Positions 33,802 to 42,953 of a stretch of DNA of 64,000 nt are shown here, in pieces (position 1 is the stretch's first letter; every line of letters starts with the position of its first letter). Below the pieces are notes generated by a model. It saw nothing but the letters and a program-made list of their open reading frames with translations. It ran no database searches and was not told where the DNA came from. Source of the DNA: Oscillospiraceae bacterium (GTDB lineage Bacteria; Bacillota; Clostridia; Oscillospirales; CAG-272); the NCBI GenBank assembly GCA_015065385.1, contig SVQK01000056.1, forward strand, positions 1-64,000. Reading direction: 5' to 3'. The translations under genes and the position numbers were made by a program.

Positions 33802-34716
33802 TCAATTCCCGCTCTTCCTGTACCCTTCCTTTTCGAGCCTCTCGTAAAGCTCTTTTGTCTTTTTCTTCTTCCGCAGAGCCGGGACGAAGATCAGCGCGCC
33901 GACGCCGAGAACGGCAAGAGCGAGCAGGATGTAGTCCACCCAGCCGGGAACGGAGTCGCCGAGCAGAACGCTCTTCGCGTGGAACTTCGCCAGCCCCTTG
34001 CCGTGGACGGAGTTTTCACCGCCGTACTCGCTGCCCGAGAAGTCGATGTTCTTGATCTCCAGATTCTTCGACACAAGGGCTGGGGAGGAGGCTTCGATAT
34101 CGACGCTCACGCCGTTGACGATGAGGGACTGCGTCGCCTCCACGGGGGAGTCCGCCGTGAACGACCCGCCGAGGAGATTCACGCACCGTCCGAGGATCGC
34201 CTTGCCGCCGGAGGAGATCTTCATGGATTTCCCCACAAAGGAGAAGTCCGCCGCGTCGCTGTAAACGCCGTATTTGCCGCCCGTCACGGAGTAGGTCCCC
34301 TCGATCAGGCGGATCTTCTGCGTCCTGTCCTGCGTGATGAGGTAGATCCCGATTTCCCCGGCGTCGATCGTCAAAGAGCCCGTGCCCTTGAAAATCACGG
34401 TTCCCGCGCAGGAGAGGCCGTATTTGGCGGATTTCACATAGTTGTCCCCCTCGAGGATCACGGTGCAGTCCTTCGGCAGGCGCAGGCCGTACGGTTCGTC
34501 CGTCTCCACCCGCATGCCGGAGAGGGTCAGGGTGTCGTAGCGGTTGGCCCAGTAGTAGCCGGGGCCGCTTTCGTTCTTGTTGGCCGCCGCGATGTTGACG
34601 GTCTTCGTGATGGTCTGTACAGCGGCGGAGACGGAAACGGGGAGGACCCCCGCGGACAGAAGGAGGAACAGGCACAGGGCGAGGAAAAGAGAAGCGGTTT
34701 TCACATGGGTTTTCAT
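33802..34716 (-). CDS. Secreted beta-repeat protein with C-terminal membrane anchor
   Basis: A 304-aa protein with a signal peptide (residues 1-31, ending SVSAA), then about 225 residues of short beta repeats (GLRLPKDCTVILEGDN, YGLSCAGTVIFKGTGSL, GGKYGVYSDAADF) and one C-terminal membrane helix (about 262-282) with a basic cytoplasmic tail (RKKKKTKELYERL). The repeats resemble the Cthe_2159-type polygalacturonate-binding beta helix, as I recall it; that would suit the pectin theme of the window, but the match is loose. Last gene of a three-gene operon; it overlaps the preceding gene by 4 nt. Confidence 0.6.
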   Translation of the reverse strand: MKTHVKTASLFLALCLFLLLSAGVLPVSVSAAVQTITKTVNIAAANKNESGPGYYWANRYDTLTLSGMRVETDEPYGLRLPKDCTVILEGDNYVKSAKYGLSCAGTVIFKGTGSLTIDAGEIGIYLITQDRTQKIRLIEGTYSVTGGKYGVYSDAADFSFVGKSMKISSGGKAILGRCVNLLGGSFTADSPVEATQSLIVNGVSVDIEASSPALVSKNLEIKNIDFSGSEYGGENSVHGKGLAKFHAKSVLLGDSVPGWVDYILLALAVLGVGALIFVPALRKKKKTKELYERLEKEGYRKSGN

Positions 34717-35321
34717 CTGGAAAAGCCTTTCTTAGGTGATTCGGAGGATTGTTCGGCCCGCCTCCCGCGCATCTCGACGGGCAGGAGCAGACGGAACGCA
34801 AGCGCCGCGCCGACGCCGGAGAGCAGGATCAGACAGTCGATGGGGGTATATCGGTTGACCGTGAGCACGGCGTAAAACGGCGTGAGAAGGAGAAACAGAA
34901 CGGAGGACAGGAGATTTGCCGCGGTACGGATCTTCGGCAGGGGGCCGGTTTTCAGCTTCGGAGAGGAGCGCGCGCCGAGGGAGGAGAAGGCGAGGACGAG
35001 GAACAGCAGGGCGAATACGGGGGCGGCGATCCGGTAGTACCCCGAGAACATGTCCCGGTCCCATCCCATCGTGTCGTTCCGCCATTCCCCCGTGACGCCG
35101 TTCCGCCCGGTGACGATCATTCCGGCGGCAAAGGACGCGGCGAAGATCAGGATCCCCGCGATCCCGAGCGCGAGCTCGAGCCGGATCCGTTTCCGCTCCG
35201 ATTCGCTGCCGCGCGCTTTTCGCAAAGTTAGGACGAACAGCGCGATCACAAGAACGGCGGCGAGGACAACGTAAACCGTTTCGACGATCGCGGTCCGGTA
35301 TGACAGCTCGAGACCGGTCAT
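34713..35321 (-). CDS. Unknown multi-pass membrane protein
   Basis: A 202-aa protein with about five hydrophobic segments (AIVETVYVVLAAVLVIALFV near 10-30, LALGIAGILIFAASFAAG near 50-68, then near 96-114, 135-152 and 160-176). A soluble loop (NGVTGEWRNDTMGWDRDMFS) faces one side. No family recognised. Overlaps both neighbours by 4 nt, so it is translationally coupled to the nitroreductase and the beta-repeat protein. Confidence 0.6.
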   Translation of the reverse strand: MTGLELSYRTAIVETVYVVLAAVLVIALFVLTLRKARGSESERKRIRLELALGIAGILIFAASFAAGMIVTGRNGVTGEWRNDTMGWDRDMFSGYYRIAAPVFALLFLVLAFSSLGARSSPKLKTGPLPKIRTAANLLSSVLFLLLTPFYAVLTVNRYTPIDCLILLSGVGAALAFRLLLPVEMRGRRAEQSSESPKKGFSR

Positions 35322-35896
35322 TCCACGATCACGTCCTCGAGGGAACGCTTCGGGACAAAGTGGAGATTGGCCTTGTCGCGGAAATAGTCCGTGGAGCCGC
35401 TCTCCGGGATCTCGCAGAGGAAGACCGTCTCGTCCGGCACGCCCAGCGCGATCAGCAGCATGGGGGAGAGCTTTTTCGGCAGACGGAGACAGACGGCGGT
35501 TTCCTCCCGGTCAAACGCCCCGATCATGCAGCCGCCGAACCCGAGCTCCGCTGCCATCAGCAGAATGGTCTGGGCCGCGATGCCGCAGTCCGTTTCCGCA
35601 TGGGCCGGATCTTTCGTGATTGAGGTGTCGCAGCAGACGGCGATGAACGCGGTGGGATGATGTCCGTCCGGCGGGAGCTTGATATCCGGGAGCAGACCCG
35701 CCCAGTGGGTGTGGGAGAGGACTTCCTCCACCTCGTCCGGCTCGTAAACCGGGCGGTATTTCAGCGGCTGGCGGTTGACGGCGGAGGGGCAGAGGCGCGC
35801 GGTGTCGATGAGGTCGTAAAGATCCTCCTTCCCGATGCGCTTCGATTCGTCAAAGGAGCGGTAGCTCCGGCTTTCGATGACAAGATCTCGGATCAT
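35318..35896 (-). CDS. Nitroreductase-family FMN enzyme
   Basis: A 192-aa protein. The N-terminal SRSYRSFDESKRIGKEDLYD gives the FMN-binding Arg-Ser-x-Arg pattern, followed by PSAVNRQPLKYRPV (second FMN contact), DCGIAAQTILLMAAELGFGG (central helix) and IALGVPDE near the end. Slightly shorter than usual. Reduces nitro groups, quinones or similar with NAD(P)H; physiological substrate unknown. First gene of the operon, with a promoter upstream. Confidence 0.85.
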   Translation of the reverse strand: MIRDLVIESRSYRSFDESKRIGKEDLYDLIDTARLCPSAVNRQPLKYRPVYEPDEVEEVLSHTHWAGLLPDIKLPPDGHHPTAFIAVCCDTSITKDPAHAETDCGIAAQTILLMAAELGFGGCMIGAFDREETAVCLRLPKKLSPMLLIALGVPDETVFLCEIPESGSTDYFRDKANLHFVPKRSLEDVIVE

Positions 35897-35947
35897 GGAT
35901 GCGGTTCCTTCCGTTGGATTTTCGGTCGGGCTGACTTCGTTTGATCC

Positions 35948-35976
35948 ATTATAGGCGAATCCCGCGCGGAATGCAA
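35948..35976 (-). promoter_or_regulatory. Sigma-A promoter for the nitroreductase operon
   Basis: On the minus strand TTGCAT, 17-nt spacer, TATAAT, 52 nt before ATG 35896. Confidence 0.7.
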
Positions 35977-36014
35977 GGCGTTTTTGTGAAGTTTTGCGGA
36001 TTCTCCCGAAGTTC

Positions 36015-36043
36015 TTGACAAAGACCGGCGTTTGCTTTATACT
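36015..36043 (+). promoter_or_regulatory. Sigma-A promoter for the rhamnosidase
   Basis: TTGACA, 17-nt spacer, TATACT, 71 nt before ATG 36114. Confidence 0.8.
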
Positions 36044-36113
36044 GAAAAGGATCGGACGGGGAACCCGGAAACCGGACCTCCATCCTCTTTCATGCGGGAA
36101 AGGATTGCTTTAT

Positions 36114-37781
36114 ATGAAACTCAACGAAAAATTCGGCGTTTACGGCATCGACGACGAACGGCAGAGACGGGTGCTGTTCCCGACGAGAGTGGTTCTGACA
36201 AAGGGCAGCGTCCGGGGCTCGGAGCACCTCACCGCCTACAAGCCCGCGCAGGTCGCCATCTACGGCTATCACGACCAGTGCGTGCTCGACAACCGGAACT
36301 CCGGGGAGAACGCCGCCGTGCTTGTGGACTTCGGACGGGAGCTGCACGGCACCGTCACCGTCTCCGTCTGGAGCATGCAGGGCTCCTACGCCAACTATAC
36401 GGTCCGGCTCGGCGAGAGCGTTTCCGAGGCCCTGACGCCGGTCGGCGAGAAGAACGCCACCAACGACCACGCCAACCGGGACATGAAGACCGGCTCCGGC
36501 CCGTGGTCCTCGAACGAAACCAACGAGAGCGGCTTCCGCTTTGCCTATGTGGAGCTCACGACGCCCGGCGTCTTCATGGAGATCCGCTGCATCACCGCCA
36601 CCCTCGTGTTCCGGGATATCGAATACCGCGGCTCCTTCGCGTGCAGCGATCCGCTTCTCGAGAGGATCTACGACACCGCCGCCTACACCGTCCACCTCAA
36701 CATGCAGCGGTATCTCTGGGACGGCATCAAGCGCGACCGTCTGGTCTGGGCCGGGGATATGAATACCGAGGTCGAAACGATCCTCGCGGTCTTCGGCGAA
36801 AACGAGGTGGTTCCGAAGTCCCTCGACCTCGTCCGCGACGTGACCCCGACCTCCGACGCCATGAACGGTATTTCCGCCTACAACCTCTGGTGGATCCTCT
36901 GCCACGAGGCATGGTACCGCGGGACCGGGAACTACGATTATCTCGCCGCGCAGAAGGACTACATCCGCGCCCTTCTCGAGCGTTACGCCTCCTATGTGGA
37001 CGAAAACGGCTCCGAGACCCTCCCGGAAGGACGCTTCTTCGACTGGCCCACGGCGAACGACCCGGCGGCGACCCACGCGGGATTGCAGGGACTTCTCCGC
37101 ATGGCTCTGCTCGGCGGCGCAAACATCATGACCGCCCTCGGGGAAAGCGAGGTGGCTGAGACCTGCGTCCGTTCCGCCGACCGTCTGCTCGCCCACGTTC
37201 CCGCTTACGGCGCATGGAAACAGCCCGCCGCCATCCTCGCCCTGTCCGGCATCGTCGATTCGAAGACCGCATTCGATTCCTGCATCGGAAAGGGAGGCGC
37301 GAAGGGCCTTTCCACCTTCCTCGGCTTCTACACGCTCAACGCCGTGGCCGCGGCAGGGGAGTACGAATCCGCGCTCGGGATCATGCGGGATTACTGGGGC
37401 CGGATGCTCGAGCTGGGCGCGACGACCTTCTGGGAGGACTTCAACGTGGACTGGGCCGAGGGAGCGACCGGGATCGATAAGGTTGTCCCCGCGGGCGGCA
37501 TCGATATCCACGGGGATTTCGGCGCGCACTGCTATGTGAAGCTCCGCCACAGCCTCTGCCACGGATGGGCTTCCGGTCCCGCTCCGTATCTGGCGAAGAC
37601 CATCCTCGGCCTCACCCCGCTCAAGCCGGGCTGCCGGGAAATGCGCTTCGATCCCCATCTCTCCGGCCTTGACTGGGCGCGCGGGACCTATCCGACTCCC
37701 TTCGGCGACATCGAGGTGGAGGTCACGAAGAACGGCGCGAAGTGCAAAGCTCCGGACGGCGTCACCATCGTAGGAGTGTGA
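36114..37781 (+). CDS. Alpha-L-rhamnosidase-like glycoside hydrolase (GH78 family)
   Basis: A 555-aa protein with start ATG 36114; the track start at 35994 lies above the promoter. Residues about 60-190 are a beta-sandwich (VDFGRELHGTVTVSV). The (alpha/alpha)6 barrel follows, with DGIKRDRLVWAGDMNTE (about 203-219), which is the conserved GH78 acid-containing motif, then FFDWP and a late SLCHGWASGPAPYL. The C-terminal beta domain ends GTYPTPFGDIEVEV, also typical. No signal peptide, so it should act on imported rhamnosides. The N-terminal accessory domains of larger GH78 enzymes are missing. Confidence 0.85.
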   Translation: MKLNEKFGVYGIDDERQRRVLFPTRVVLTKGSVRGSEHLTAYKPAQVAIYGYHDQCVLDNRNSGENAAVLVDFGRELHGTVTVSVWSMQGSYANYTVRLGESVSEALTPVGEKNATNDHANRDMKTGSGPWSSNETNESGFRFAYVELTTPGVFMEIRCITATLVFRDIEYRGSFACSDPLLERIYDTAAYTVHLNMQRYLWDGIKRDRLVWAGDMNTEVETILAVFGENEVVPKSLDLVRDVTPTSDAMNGISAYNLWWILCHEAWYRGTGNYDYLAAQKDYIRALLERYASYVDENGSETLPEGRFFDWPTANDPAATHAGLQGLLRMALLGGANIMTALGESEVAETCVRSADRLLAHVPAYGAWKQPAAILALSGIVDSKTAFDSCIGKGGAKGLSTFLGFYTLNAVAAAGEYESALGIMRDYWGRMLELGATTFWEDFNVDWAEGATGIDKVVPAGGIDIHGDFGAHCYVKLRHSLCHGWASGPAPYLAKTILGLTPLKPGCREMRFDPHLSGLDWARGTYPTPFGDIEVEVTKNGAKCKAPDGVTIVGV

Positions 37782-38070
37782 ACAATCGTGTGTTCACACG
37801 ATGAGGAGGAAAGAAACGCTCCGCGTTTCTGGATTTTATGACCCTACGCGGGTCGGGCGCCGGGAGGGATACCATCTCATGGCCGATCAAGCTTCGCTCT
37901 GCGAACTTGGGTGCCCCTCCCGGGGGTCCCTGAGTTGCTTGCAACTCGGTTGGCCGTATGGCATAAACTTACAGCTCGTATCCGGATCGAAAGCCCGACT
38001 GTGCATCCCACTGTCCTCGCGCGAAGTTTCGCCTTTGGCGAACTTCAGAAATTCGCCTTTGGCGAACTTT
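37776..38070 (+). repeat. Series of small perfect hairpins in an intergenic region
   Basis: Four kinds of hairpin follow each other: gtgtgaac/gttcacac (37776-37799, over the rhamnosidase stop), agaaacgc/gcgtttct (37812-37830), gagttgc/gcaactc (37932-37947), and ttcgcc-ttt-ggcgaa repeated twice (38028-38042 and 38052-38066). No convincing gene lies in 37782-38369; the ORFs listed there look spurious. Repeat copy B occupies the last part of the gap. Confidence 0.6.
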
Positions 38071-38227
38071 CAGCGGTCCGCGTTGGTGCGGTCGGAGGTC
38101 GAAGAGCTTCAGTCGCGCATTGCACGGGCGCGGGTACAAACAGCGAAACATGAGTGCAGCCGCGCGGAATGAAGGGTTACGGGATCGATGTCCTATCGTT
38201 TATGGGAACACTCCCTGATCTCAGGTG

Positions 38228-38348
38228 AAAAGGGAAACGCGGCTTTCTTTTGGATGTAAGCCCGTTCAACTCGTTGAACCGCACGGCGATTCGCCATCTG
38301 CATGAAGCGTTCAAAATCTGTAAAGTCAGTTATTGGCTGAGAATAGTA
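38228..38348 (+). repeat. Dispersed intergenic repeat, copy B
   Basis: aaaagggaaacgcggctttc left end, ttcaactcgttgaa palindrome, gcgattcgcc block, catgaagcgttcaaaa block and ggctgagaatagta right end, in the same order as copies A and C. It ends 21 nt before the peptidase T start. Confidence 0.75.
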
Positions 38349-38369
38349 CGAAAAAGGAGAAACAGATCC

Positions 38370-39587
38370 ATGACACTGCTTGAACGATTCCTTTCATATG
38401 TGGCTGTTCCGACATCCAGCGATGAACGCGCCGACACCGTGCCCACCACGGAGAAGCAGTTCGTTCTCGCCCGCCGCCTTGCCGACGACCTGAAAGCGCT
38501 CGGCGCTGAGGACGCCCATGTGGACGAAAAGTGCTACGTCTACGGCCATATCCCCGCGACCACCGGTTATGAGGATCGGACGAAGATCGGCTTCATCTCC
38601 CACATGGATACCTCTCCGGACTTTGCCGACGCGCCCGTCGATCCGCAGATCCGCCCGGACTACGACGGGGAAGACGTCGTCCTCGGGGAGAGCGGACGGG
38701 TCATCTCCGTCTCGAACTTCCCCCATCTGAAATCCCTCAAAGGACGCACCCTCGTCACCACCGACGGCACGACCCTTCTCGGCGCGGACGACAAGGCGGG
38801 CGTGGCGGAGATCCTTCATGCCGTGTCCCGGATCGTCGGGGAGAACATCCCCCACGGGCCGCTGTCCGTCGCCTTCACGCCCGACGAAGAGGTCGGTACC
38901 TCCGCGGATCATTTTGACCTCGACGCGTTTCGGGCGGATTTCGGCTACACCGTGGACGGCTCGGCGGAGGGCGAGGTGGTCTTTGAAAACTTCAACGCCT
39001 GCTCCGCGGTCTTTACGGTGAGCGGCTGCAACATCCACCCCGGCGAGGCGAAAAACCGCATGATCAACGCTTCTCTCGTGGCGATGGAGATCAACGGGAT
39101 GCTCCCATCGGCTGACATTCCGCGCCTGACGGAAGGCTACGAGGGCTTCTTCCACCTCACCGACATGACGGGGAACTGCGAAAAAGCGGAGCTGCGCTAC
39201 ATCGTCCGGGATCACTCCGCCGCCATGTTCGACGCGCGGAAGGAGATTCTGCGCCACATCGAAAAGACGCTCAACGAGAAGTACGGCCCGGGAACGGTCA
39301 GACTGACGCTCCGGGACTCCTACCGGAATATGGAGGAGATGATCCGTCCCGTCTTCAAGGTTGTACAGATCGCGGATCAGGCGGTCCGGGACGCCGGGCT
39401 CGAGCCGATCCACGAACCGATCCGGGGCGGAACCGACGGCGCGCGCCTGTCCTTCATGGGGCTCCCCTGTCCCAATCTCGGCACGGGCGGCTACGCGTTC
39501 CACGGCCCCTACGAGCACACCACCGTCGAGGGCATGGAAAAGGCCGCGGAGATCATTGTCAACATCGTGAAACGCTGGGCGGAGTAA
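38370..39587 (+). CDS. pepT: Peptidase T (tripeptide aminopeptidase)
   Basis: A 405-aa M20B zinc peptidase with start ATG 38370 (aaaaagga upstream). Metal ligands visible: FISHMDTSPD (His78, Asp80), LGADDKAGVAEI (bridging Asp), FTPDEEVG (catalytic Glu and ligand Glu), FGYTVDGS (Asp) and FHGPYEHT (His near 380). The length matches PepT (about 405-410). Removes N-terminal residues from tripeptides in the cytoplasm. Monocistronic; no promoter was clearly seen, but the intergenic repeat lies directly ahead. Confidence 0.95.
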   Translation: MTLLERFLSYVAVPTSSDERADTVPTTEKQFVLARRLADDLKALGAEDAHVDEKCYVYGHIPATTGYEDRTKIGFISHMDTSPDFADAPVDPQIRPDYDGEDVVLGESGRVISVSNFPHLKSLKGRTLVTTDGTTLLGADDKAGVAEILHAVSRIVGENIPHGPLSVAFTPDEEVGTSADHFDLDAFRADFGYTVDGSAEGEVVFENFNACSAVFTVSGCNIHPGEAKNRMINASLVAMEINGMLPSADIPRLTEGYEGFFHLTDMTGNCEKAELRYIVRDHSAAMFDARKEILRHIEKTLNEKYGPGTVRLTLRDSYRNMEEMIRPVFKVVQIADQAVRDAGLEPIHEPIRGGTDGARLSFMGLPCPNLGTGGYAFHGPYEHTTVEGMEKAAEIIVNIVKRWAE

Positions 39588-39600
39588 ATCAGACCGAAAG

Positions 39601-39629
39601 AAAAGGAAGGGCGAAGAACCCTTCCTTTT
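39601..39629. terminator. Bidirectional terminator
   Basis: aaaaggaaggg / cccttcctttt stem with a 7-nt loop and T/A runs on both sides, between the convergent pepT and lipoprotein genes. Confidence 0.8.
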
Positions 39630-39648
39630 GTCATGCGGTTTTCCGAAA

Positions 39649-41169
39649 TCAGTCGTCCAGACCTTCGAACGCCTTGATGAGCTTGTCCATGGTCTTGCTC
39701 CAGACCTTCGAGTTCTTGGCGATGGTGGAAGCGATGGATTCTTCCTTCGCGTCCGCGCGTCCGCGGAAGAAGTGGTTGATGTCGCCGAGCTTGTTGGACC
39801 ACTGCGCCGCGAAGTCAATGGAGATGTTCTCGTGGCAAAGCTCGATCATCCGGCCGGAGTCGGAGTCGCGGGTGAACTTCACCTTTAGCGCGATCTCATA
39901 GTAAGCGGGCGTGACTTCCTTGAAGGATTCGGAGGCCAGCGCTTCGAGAACCGCGGAGAGGCACTCCGTACCGCCGATGGATACCGGAACGCCGAACAGC
40001 GTGCAGGAGTCGTGGATTCTCGTGTTGTAATGCGGCTGCGTGTCATCCAGCTTCGGCATCGGGAGGATCTTGAAGTCGTCCTCCATGTCGCGCAGGTAGA
40101 TCGGGGACTGGTAGAGCTTGTTGTCGGTCATCATGAACTGACCGGCGGAGAAAGCGGTCATGATGGCGACGGAGTCGTCCGTGCCGACGGGATTGAGCAT
40201 GCAGGCTTCGTTGTTGAACATGAGAGAGTAGTACTTGTCCCAGAATTTGTAGGTCCACTCGTTGTCGAGGGAGATGACCGGGATGTTGTTCTCGTCGCGG
40301 GTCGAGAAATCGACCATGCAGCCCGCCGCAATGCCGTCCGTCAGGTCGTTGGACTGGGTCACGAAGCCGAACTGGTCGTTTCCGTCCACGGAGCCGTTGC
40401 CGTTCAGGTCAACATACGCGGCGGAGGAGAGCTCCGAGACCTTGTCCATCGTCCAGCTGCCTTCATCGACGATGGAGTACAGATTGAGTTCCGGATAGTA
40501 GTTGCTGAAAATCGTGGAGTTGACGTAGGTGACGTACATGCCGCCCGTGTAGCGGAGCGCGATGTCGCCGGTGGCCCAGTACATCTTCTGGCCGTCGAAG
40601 GACATGTTCTTCATGTAGCCGGAGCCCCAGTATTCGCGGTCGAAATCGTTGTAGGGGAAGTTTTCCTTGTTGTTCAGGTTGTAAAGGATGCCCTCGCTGC
40701 CGATGACGATTCCGTAGTACTGATAGGCGCCGAACACGTCGTAGTCGGTGGATCCGGCGCTGACCATGTTGCGGATGACGGTGGCGTTGCCGCTCCAGTC
40801 GGTGTTGACTTCCGGCTGGTTGATGGTGATGTTGAGTCGGTCCGTAACGGTCAGGTTTCTCTGGAAGACGGCGGAGTCAACGACTTCACCGGTGTCCTCC
40901 TCGGCCCAGATCGACAGCTCGGTGATGTTGCCGTTCGATCCTTCGGTTAGGAGGAAGTTGAGTCCGCGGCCCTCAAAGTCCATCGTCTCGGGCATGGAAT
41001 CGAGGAATCGGGCGGTCTCTTCCTCCTCGGTCAGATCCGCGGTCGGGGTCTGGGAGTTCGACTGGTTGTTCTTCTGTTCGTCCGCCGCGTTCTCCGAGTT
41101 GGTGGAGCAGGCGGCCAGAGATCCGGCCAGAAGAAGCGCGGCCAGAAGAACGGATAACGATTTCTTCAT
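39649..41169 (-). CDS. Extracellular solute-binding lipoprotein (paralogue 4, tandem pair)
   Basis: A 506-aa lipoprotein; start ATG 41169 (aaaggga upstream). Signal 1-20, lipobox LAAC (Cys21), Asn/Gln/Thr-rich linker. Mature part: MDFEGRGLNFLLTEGSN, GEVVDSAVFQRN, DREYWGSGYM, AAYVDLNGNGSVDGNDQFGF and AYYEIALKVKFTRDS. Same length and nearly the same sequence along its whole length as the next gene upstream, so it is a recent tandem duplicate. It has its own promoter (41227-41255). Ligand unknown; the C-terminal ends in EGLDD. Confidence 0.8.
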   Translation of the reverse strand: MKKSLSVLLAALLLAGSLAACSTNSENAADEQKNNQSNSQTPTADLTEEEETARFLDSMPETMDFEGRGLNFLLTEGSNGNITELSIWAEEDTGEVVDSAVFQRNLTVTDRLNITINQPEVNTDWSGNATVIRNMVSAGSTDYDVFGAYQYYGIVIGSEGILYNLNNKENFPYNDFDREYWGSGYMKNMSFDGQKMYWATGDIALRYTGGMYVTYVNSTIFSNYYPELNLYSIVDEGSWTMDKVSELSSAAYVDLNGNGSVDGNDQFGFVTQSNDLTDGIAAGCMVDFSTRDENNIPVISLDNEWTYKFWDKYYSLMFNNEACMLNPVGTDDSVAIMTAFSAGQFMMTDNKLYQSPIYLRDMEDDFKILPMPKLDDTQPHYNTRIHDSCTLFGVPVSIGGTECLSAVLEALASESFKEVTPAYYEIALKVKFTRDSDSGRMIELCHENISIDFAAQWSNKLGDINHFFRGRADAKEESIASTIAKNSKVWSKTMDKLIKAFEGLDD

Positions 41170-41226
41170 TTGTGTTTTCCCTTTCTGAAAAACTGAAAAA
41201 CACCGCATTTCGGTGTGTACTTATTC

Positions 41227-41255
41227 ATTATAGCGCACTATCGATTGAATTGCAA
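41227..41255 (-). promoter_or_regulatory. Sigma-A promoter for lipoprotein paralogue 4
   Basis: On the minus strand TTGCAA, 17-nt spacer, TATAAT, 58 nt before ATG 41169. Confidence 0.75.
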
Positions 41256-41296
41256 GAGGTTTCCGGGAGAAAATGAAAAAACTCGATCGAAAGACG

Positions 41297-41335
41297 CAAA
41301 AACACTCCCGAAACGGGCGGACCGTCCCGGGAGTG
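41297..41335 (-). terminator. Terminator between the tandem lipoprotein genes
   Basis: On the minus strand cactcccg / cgggagtg perfect stem followed by tttttg, 34 nt after the stop of paralogue 5. The two copies are thus separate transcription units. Confidence 0.85.
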
Positions 41336-41368
41336 CCGATGGTGTTCGGTTTGGCTGTTCCGCGCTGA

Positions 41369-42889
41369 TCAGTCGTCGAGGCCTTCCAGAGAGGAGACGA
41401 GCTTGCTCATGGATTTGTCCCAGACCTTCTGATTCTTCTGGAGCGTGGAGGCGATGGCTTCGTTGCCGGCGTCCGCGCACTTGCGGAAGAAGTGGTTGAT
41501 GTCGCCGAGCTTGTTGGACCACTGCGCCGCGAAGTCGATGGTGACGTTCTCGTGAACCAGCTCGATCATGCGCCCGGAGTCGGAGTCGCGGGTGAACTTG
41601 ACCTTCAGCGCGATCTCATAGTAAGCGGGGGTGACTTCCTTGAAGGACTCGGAGGCCAGCGCTTCGAGAGAGGCAGAGATGCAGTCCGTGCCGCCGACGG
41701 TGACGGGAACGCCGAAGATCGTGCAGGAGTCGTGGATTCTGGTGTTGTAGTGTTCCTGTTCCACGTTCAGTTTCGGAAGGGGCAGGATCTTGAAGTCGTC
41801 TTCCATGTCGCGGAGGTAGATCGGGGACTGGAAGAGCTTGTTGCAGGTCATCATGTACTGGCCCGCGCCGAAGTTGGTCATGATGGCGACGGAGTCGTCG
41901 GTTTCGGGGTTCAGCATGACGCCTTCGTTGTTGAACATGAGGGCGTAGTATTTGTCCCAGAAGGTGTAGGTGCGCTCGTTGTCCAGCGTGATGTAGGGCA
42001 GGCCGGCCTCGTTGCGGGAGGAGAAGTCCACCATACAGCCCGCGGCCATACCGTCGGTCGGGTCGATGGACTGGAGCACGAAGCCGAACTGGTCCTTCTT
42101 GTCCTTCTTGCCGTCCGCGTTCAGGTCGATGTACACGCTCTTGGCGAGCTCCGCGATCTTGTCCATGGTCCATTCGCCTTCGTCCACGATGGCGTAGAGA
42201 TTGACGTCCGGATAGAAGTCGGTGAAGATCTTGGAGTTGACGTAGGTGACGTACATGCCGCCGGTGTACCGGAGAGCCAGGTCGCCGGTCGCCCAGTACA
42301 TTTTCTGCCCGTCGTAGGACATGTTCTTCATGTAGCCGGAGCCCCAGTATTCGCGGTCAAAGTCGTTGTAGGGGAAGTTGTCCTTGTTGTTCAGGTTGAG
42401 CAGCATGCCCTCGGACGCCAGCACGATGTTGTAGTACTGGTAGCCGCCGAACACGTCGTATTCTGCGGAACCGGACTTGACGGCGTTGCGGATGCTGTTG
42501 CCGTTCGCGCCGGAGTCGGTGGAGACGATCGGCTGGTTGATGACGATGTTGAGACGTTCGGTCACGGTCAGGTTTCTCTTGAAGACGGCGGCGTCCACGA
42601 CTTCGCCCGTGTCTTCTTCGGCCCAGATGGACTGCTCGGTGATGTTGCCGTTTGCGCCCTCAGTCAAAAGGAAGTTCAGTCCGCGGCCCTCAAAGTTCAT
42701 CTCTTCGGGCATGGAGTCGAGGAAGCGCGCGGTCTCTTCGACCTCTTCGGTCAGGTCGGCAGTCGGGGTCTGGGTGTTCGTCTGGGTGGTCTTCTGTTCT
42801 TCCGCGGCGTTCTCCGTGTTGGTGGAGCAGGCAGCCAGGGAAGAAGCCAGAAGGAGCGCGGCCAGAAGAACGGATAACGATTTCTTCAT
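41369..42889 (-). CDS. Extracellular solute-binding lipoprotein (paralogue 5, tandem pair)
   Basis: A 506-aa lipoprotein; start ATG 42889, not 42982, which falls in the -35 box. Signal and lipobox are as in paralogue 4 (Cys21). It differs mainly in the linker and in the calcium-loop-like stretch YIDLNADGKKDKKDQFGF, which is Lys-rich here. The promoters of the two copies also match in type (TTGCAA-17-TATAAT). The divergence pattern suggests possible specialisation for different ligands or conditions. Confidence 0.8.
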   Translation of the reverse strand: MKKSLSVLLAALLLASSLAACSTNTENAAEEQKTTQTNTQTPTADLTEEVEETARFLDSMPEEMNFEGRGLNFLLTEGANGNITEQSIWAEEDTGEVVDAAVFKRNLTVTERLNIVINQPIVSTDSGANGNSIRNAVKSGSAEYDVFGGYQYYNIVLASEGMLLNLNNKDNFPYNDFDREYWGSGYMKNMSYDGQKMYWATGDLALRYTGGMYVTYVNSKIFTDFYPDVNLYAIVDEGEWTMDKIAELAKSVYIDLNADGKKDKKDQFGFVLQSIDPTDGMAAGCMVDFSSRNEAGLPYITLDNERTYTFWDKYYALMFNNEGVMLNPETDDSVAIMTNFGAGQYMMTCNKLFQSPIYLRDMEDDFKILPLPKLNVEQEHYNTRIHDSCTIFGVPVTVGGTDCISASLEALASESFKEVTPAYYEIALKVKFTRDSDSGRMIELVHENVTIDFAAQWSNKLGDINHFFRKCADAGNEAIASTLQKNQKVWDKSMSKLVSSLEGLDD

Positions 42890-42953
42890 TTTGCGTTCGG
42901 CCTTTCTGGAAACAATAATAGATAAAACACCGTTATTCGGCGTAGACTGAATC

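Noticed and set aside
37776-38070. CRISPR array
   Set aside because: The repeated ttcgcctttggcgaa unit occurs only twice, with 9-nt separation; there are no regular spacers and no cas genes in the window.
37801-38172. Plus-strand ORFs (123 and 80 aa) after the rhamnosidase
   Set aside because: They run through the hairpin series without a ribosome site; no domain is visible.
41492-42877. 461-aa plus-strand ORF opposite lipoprotein paralogue 5
   Set aside because: Antisense shadow; its Val/Gly/His-rich composition comes from complementing the lipoprotein codons.
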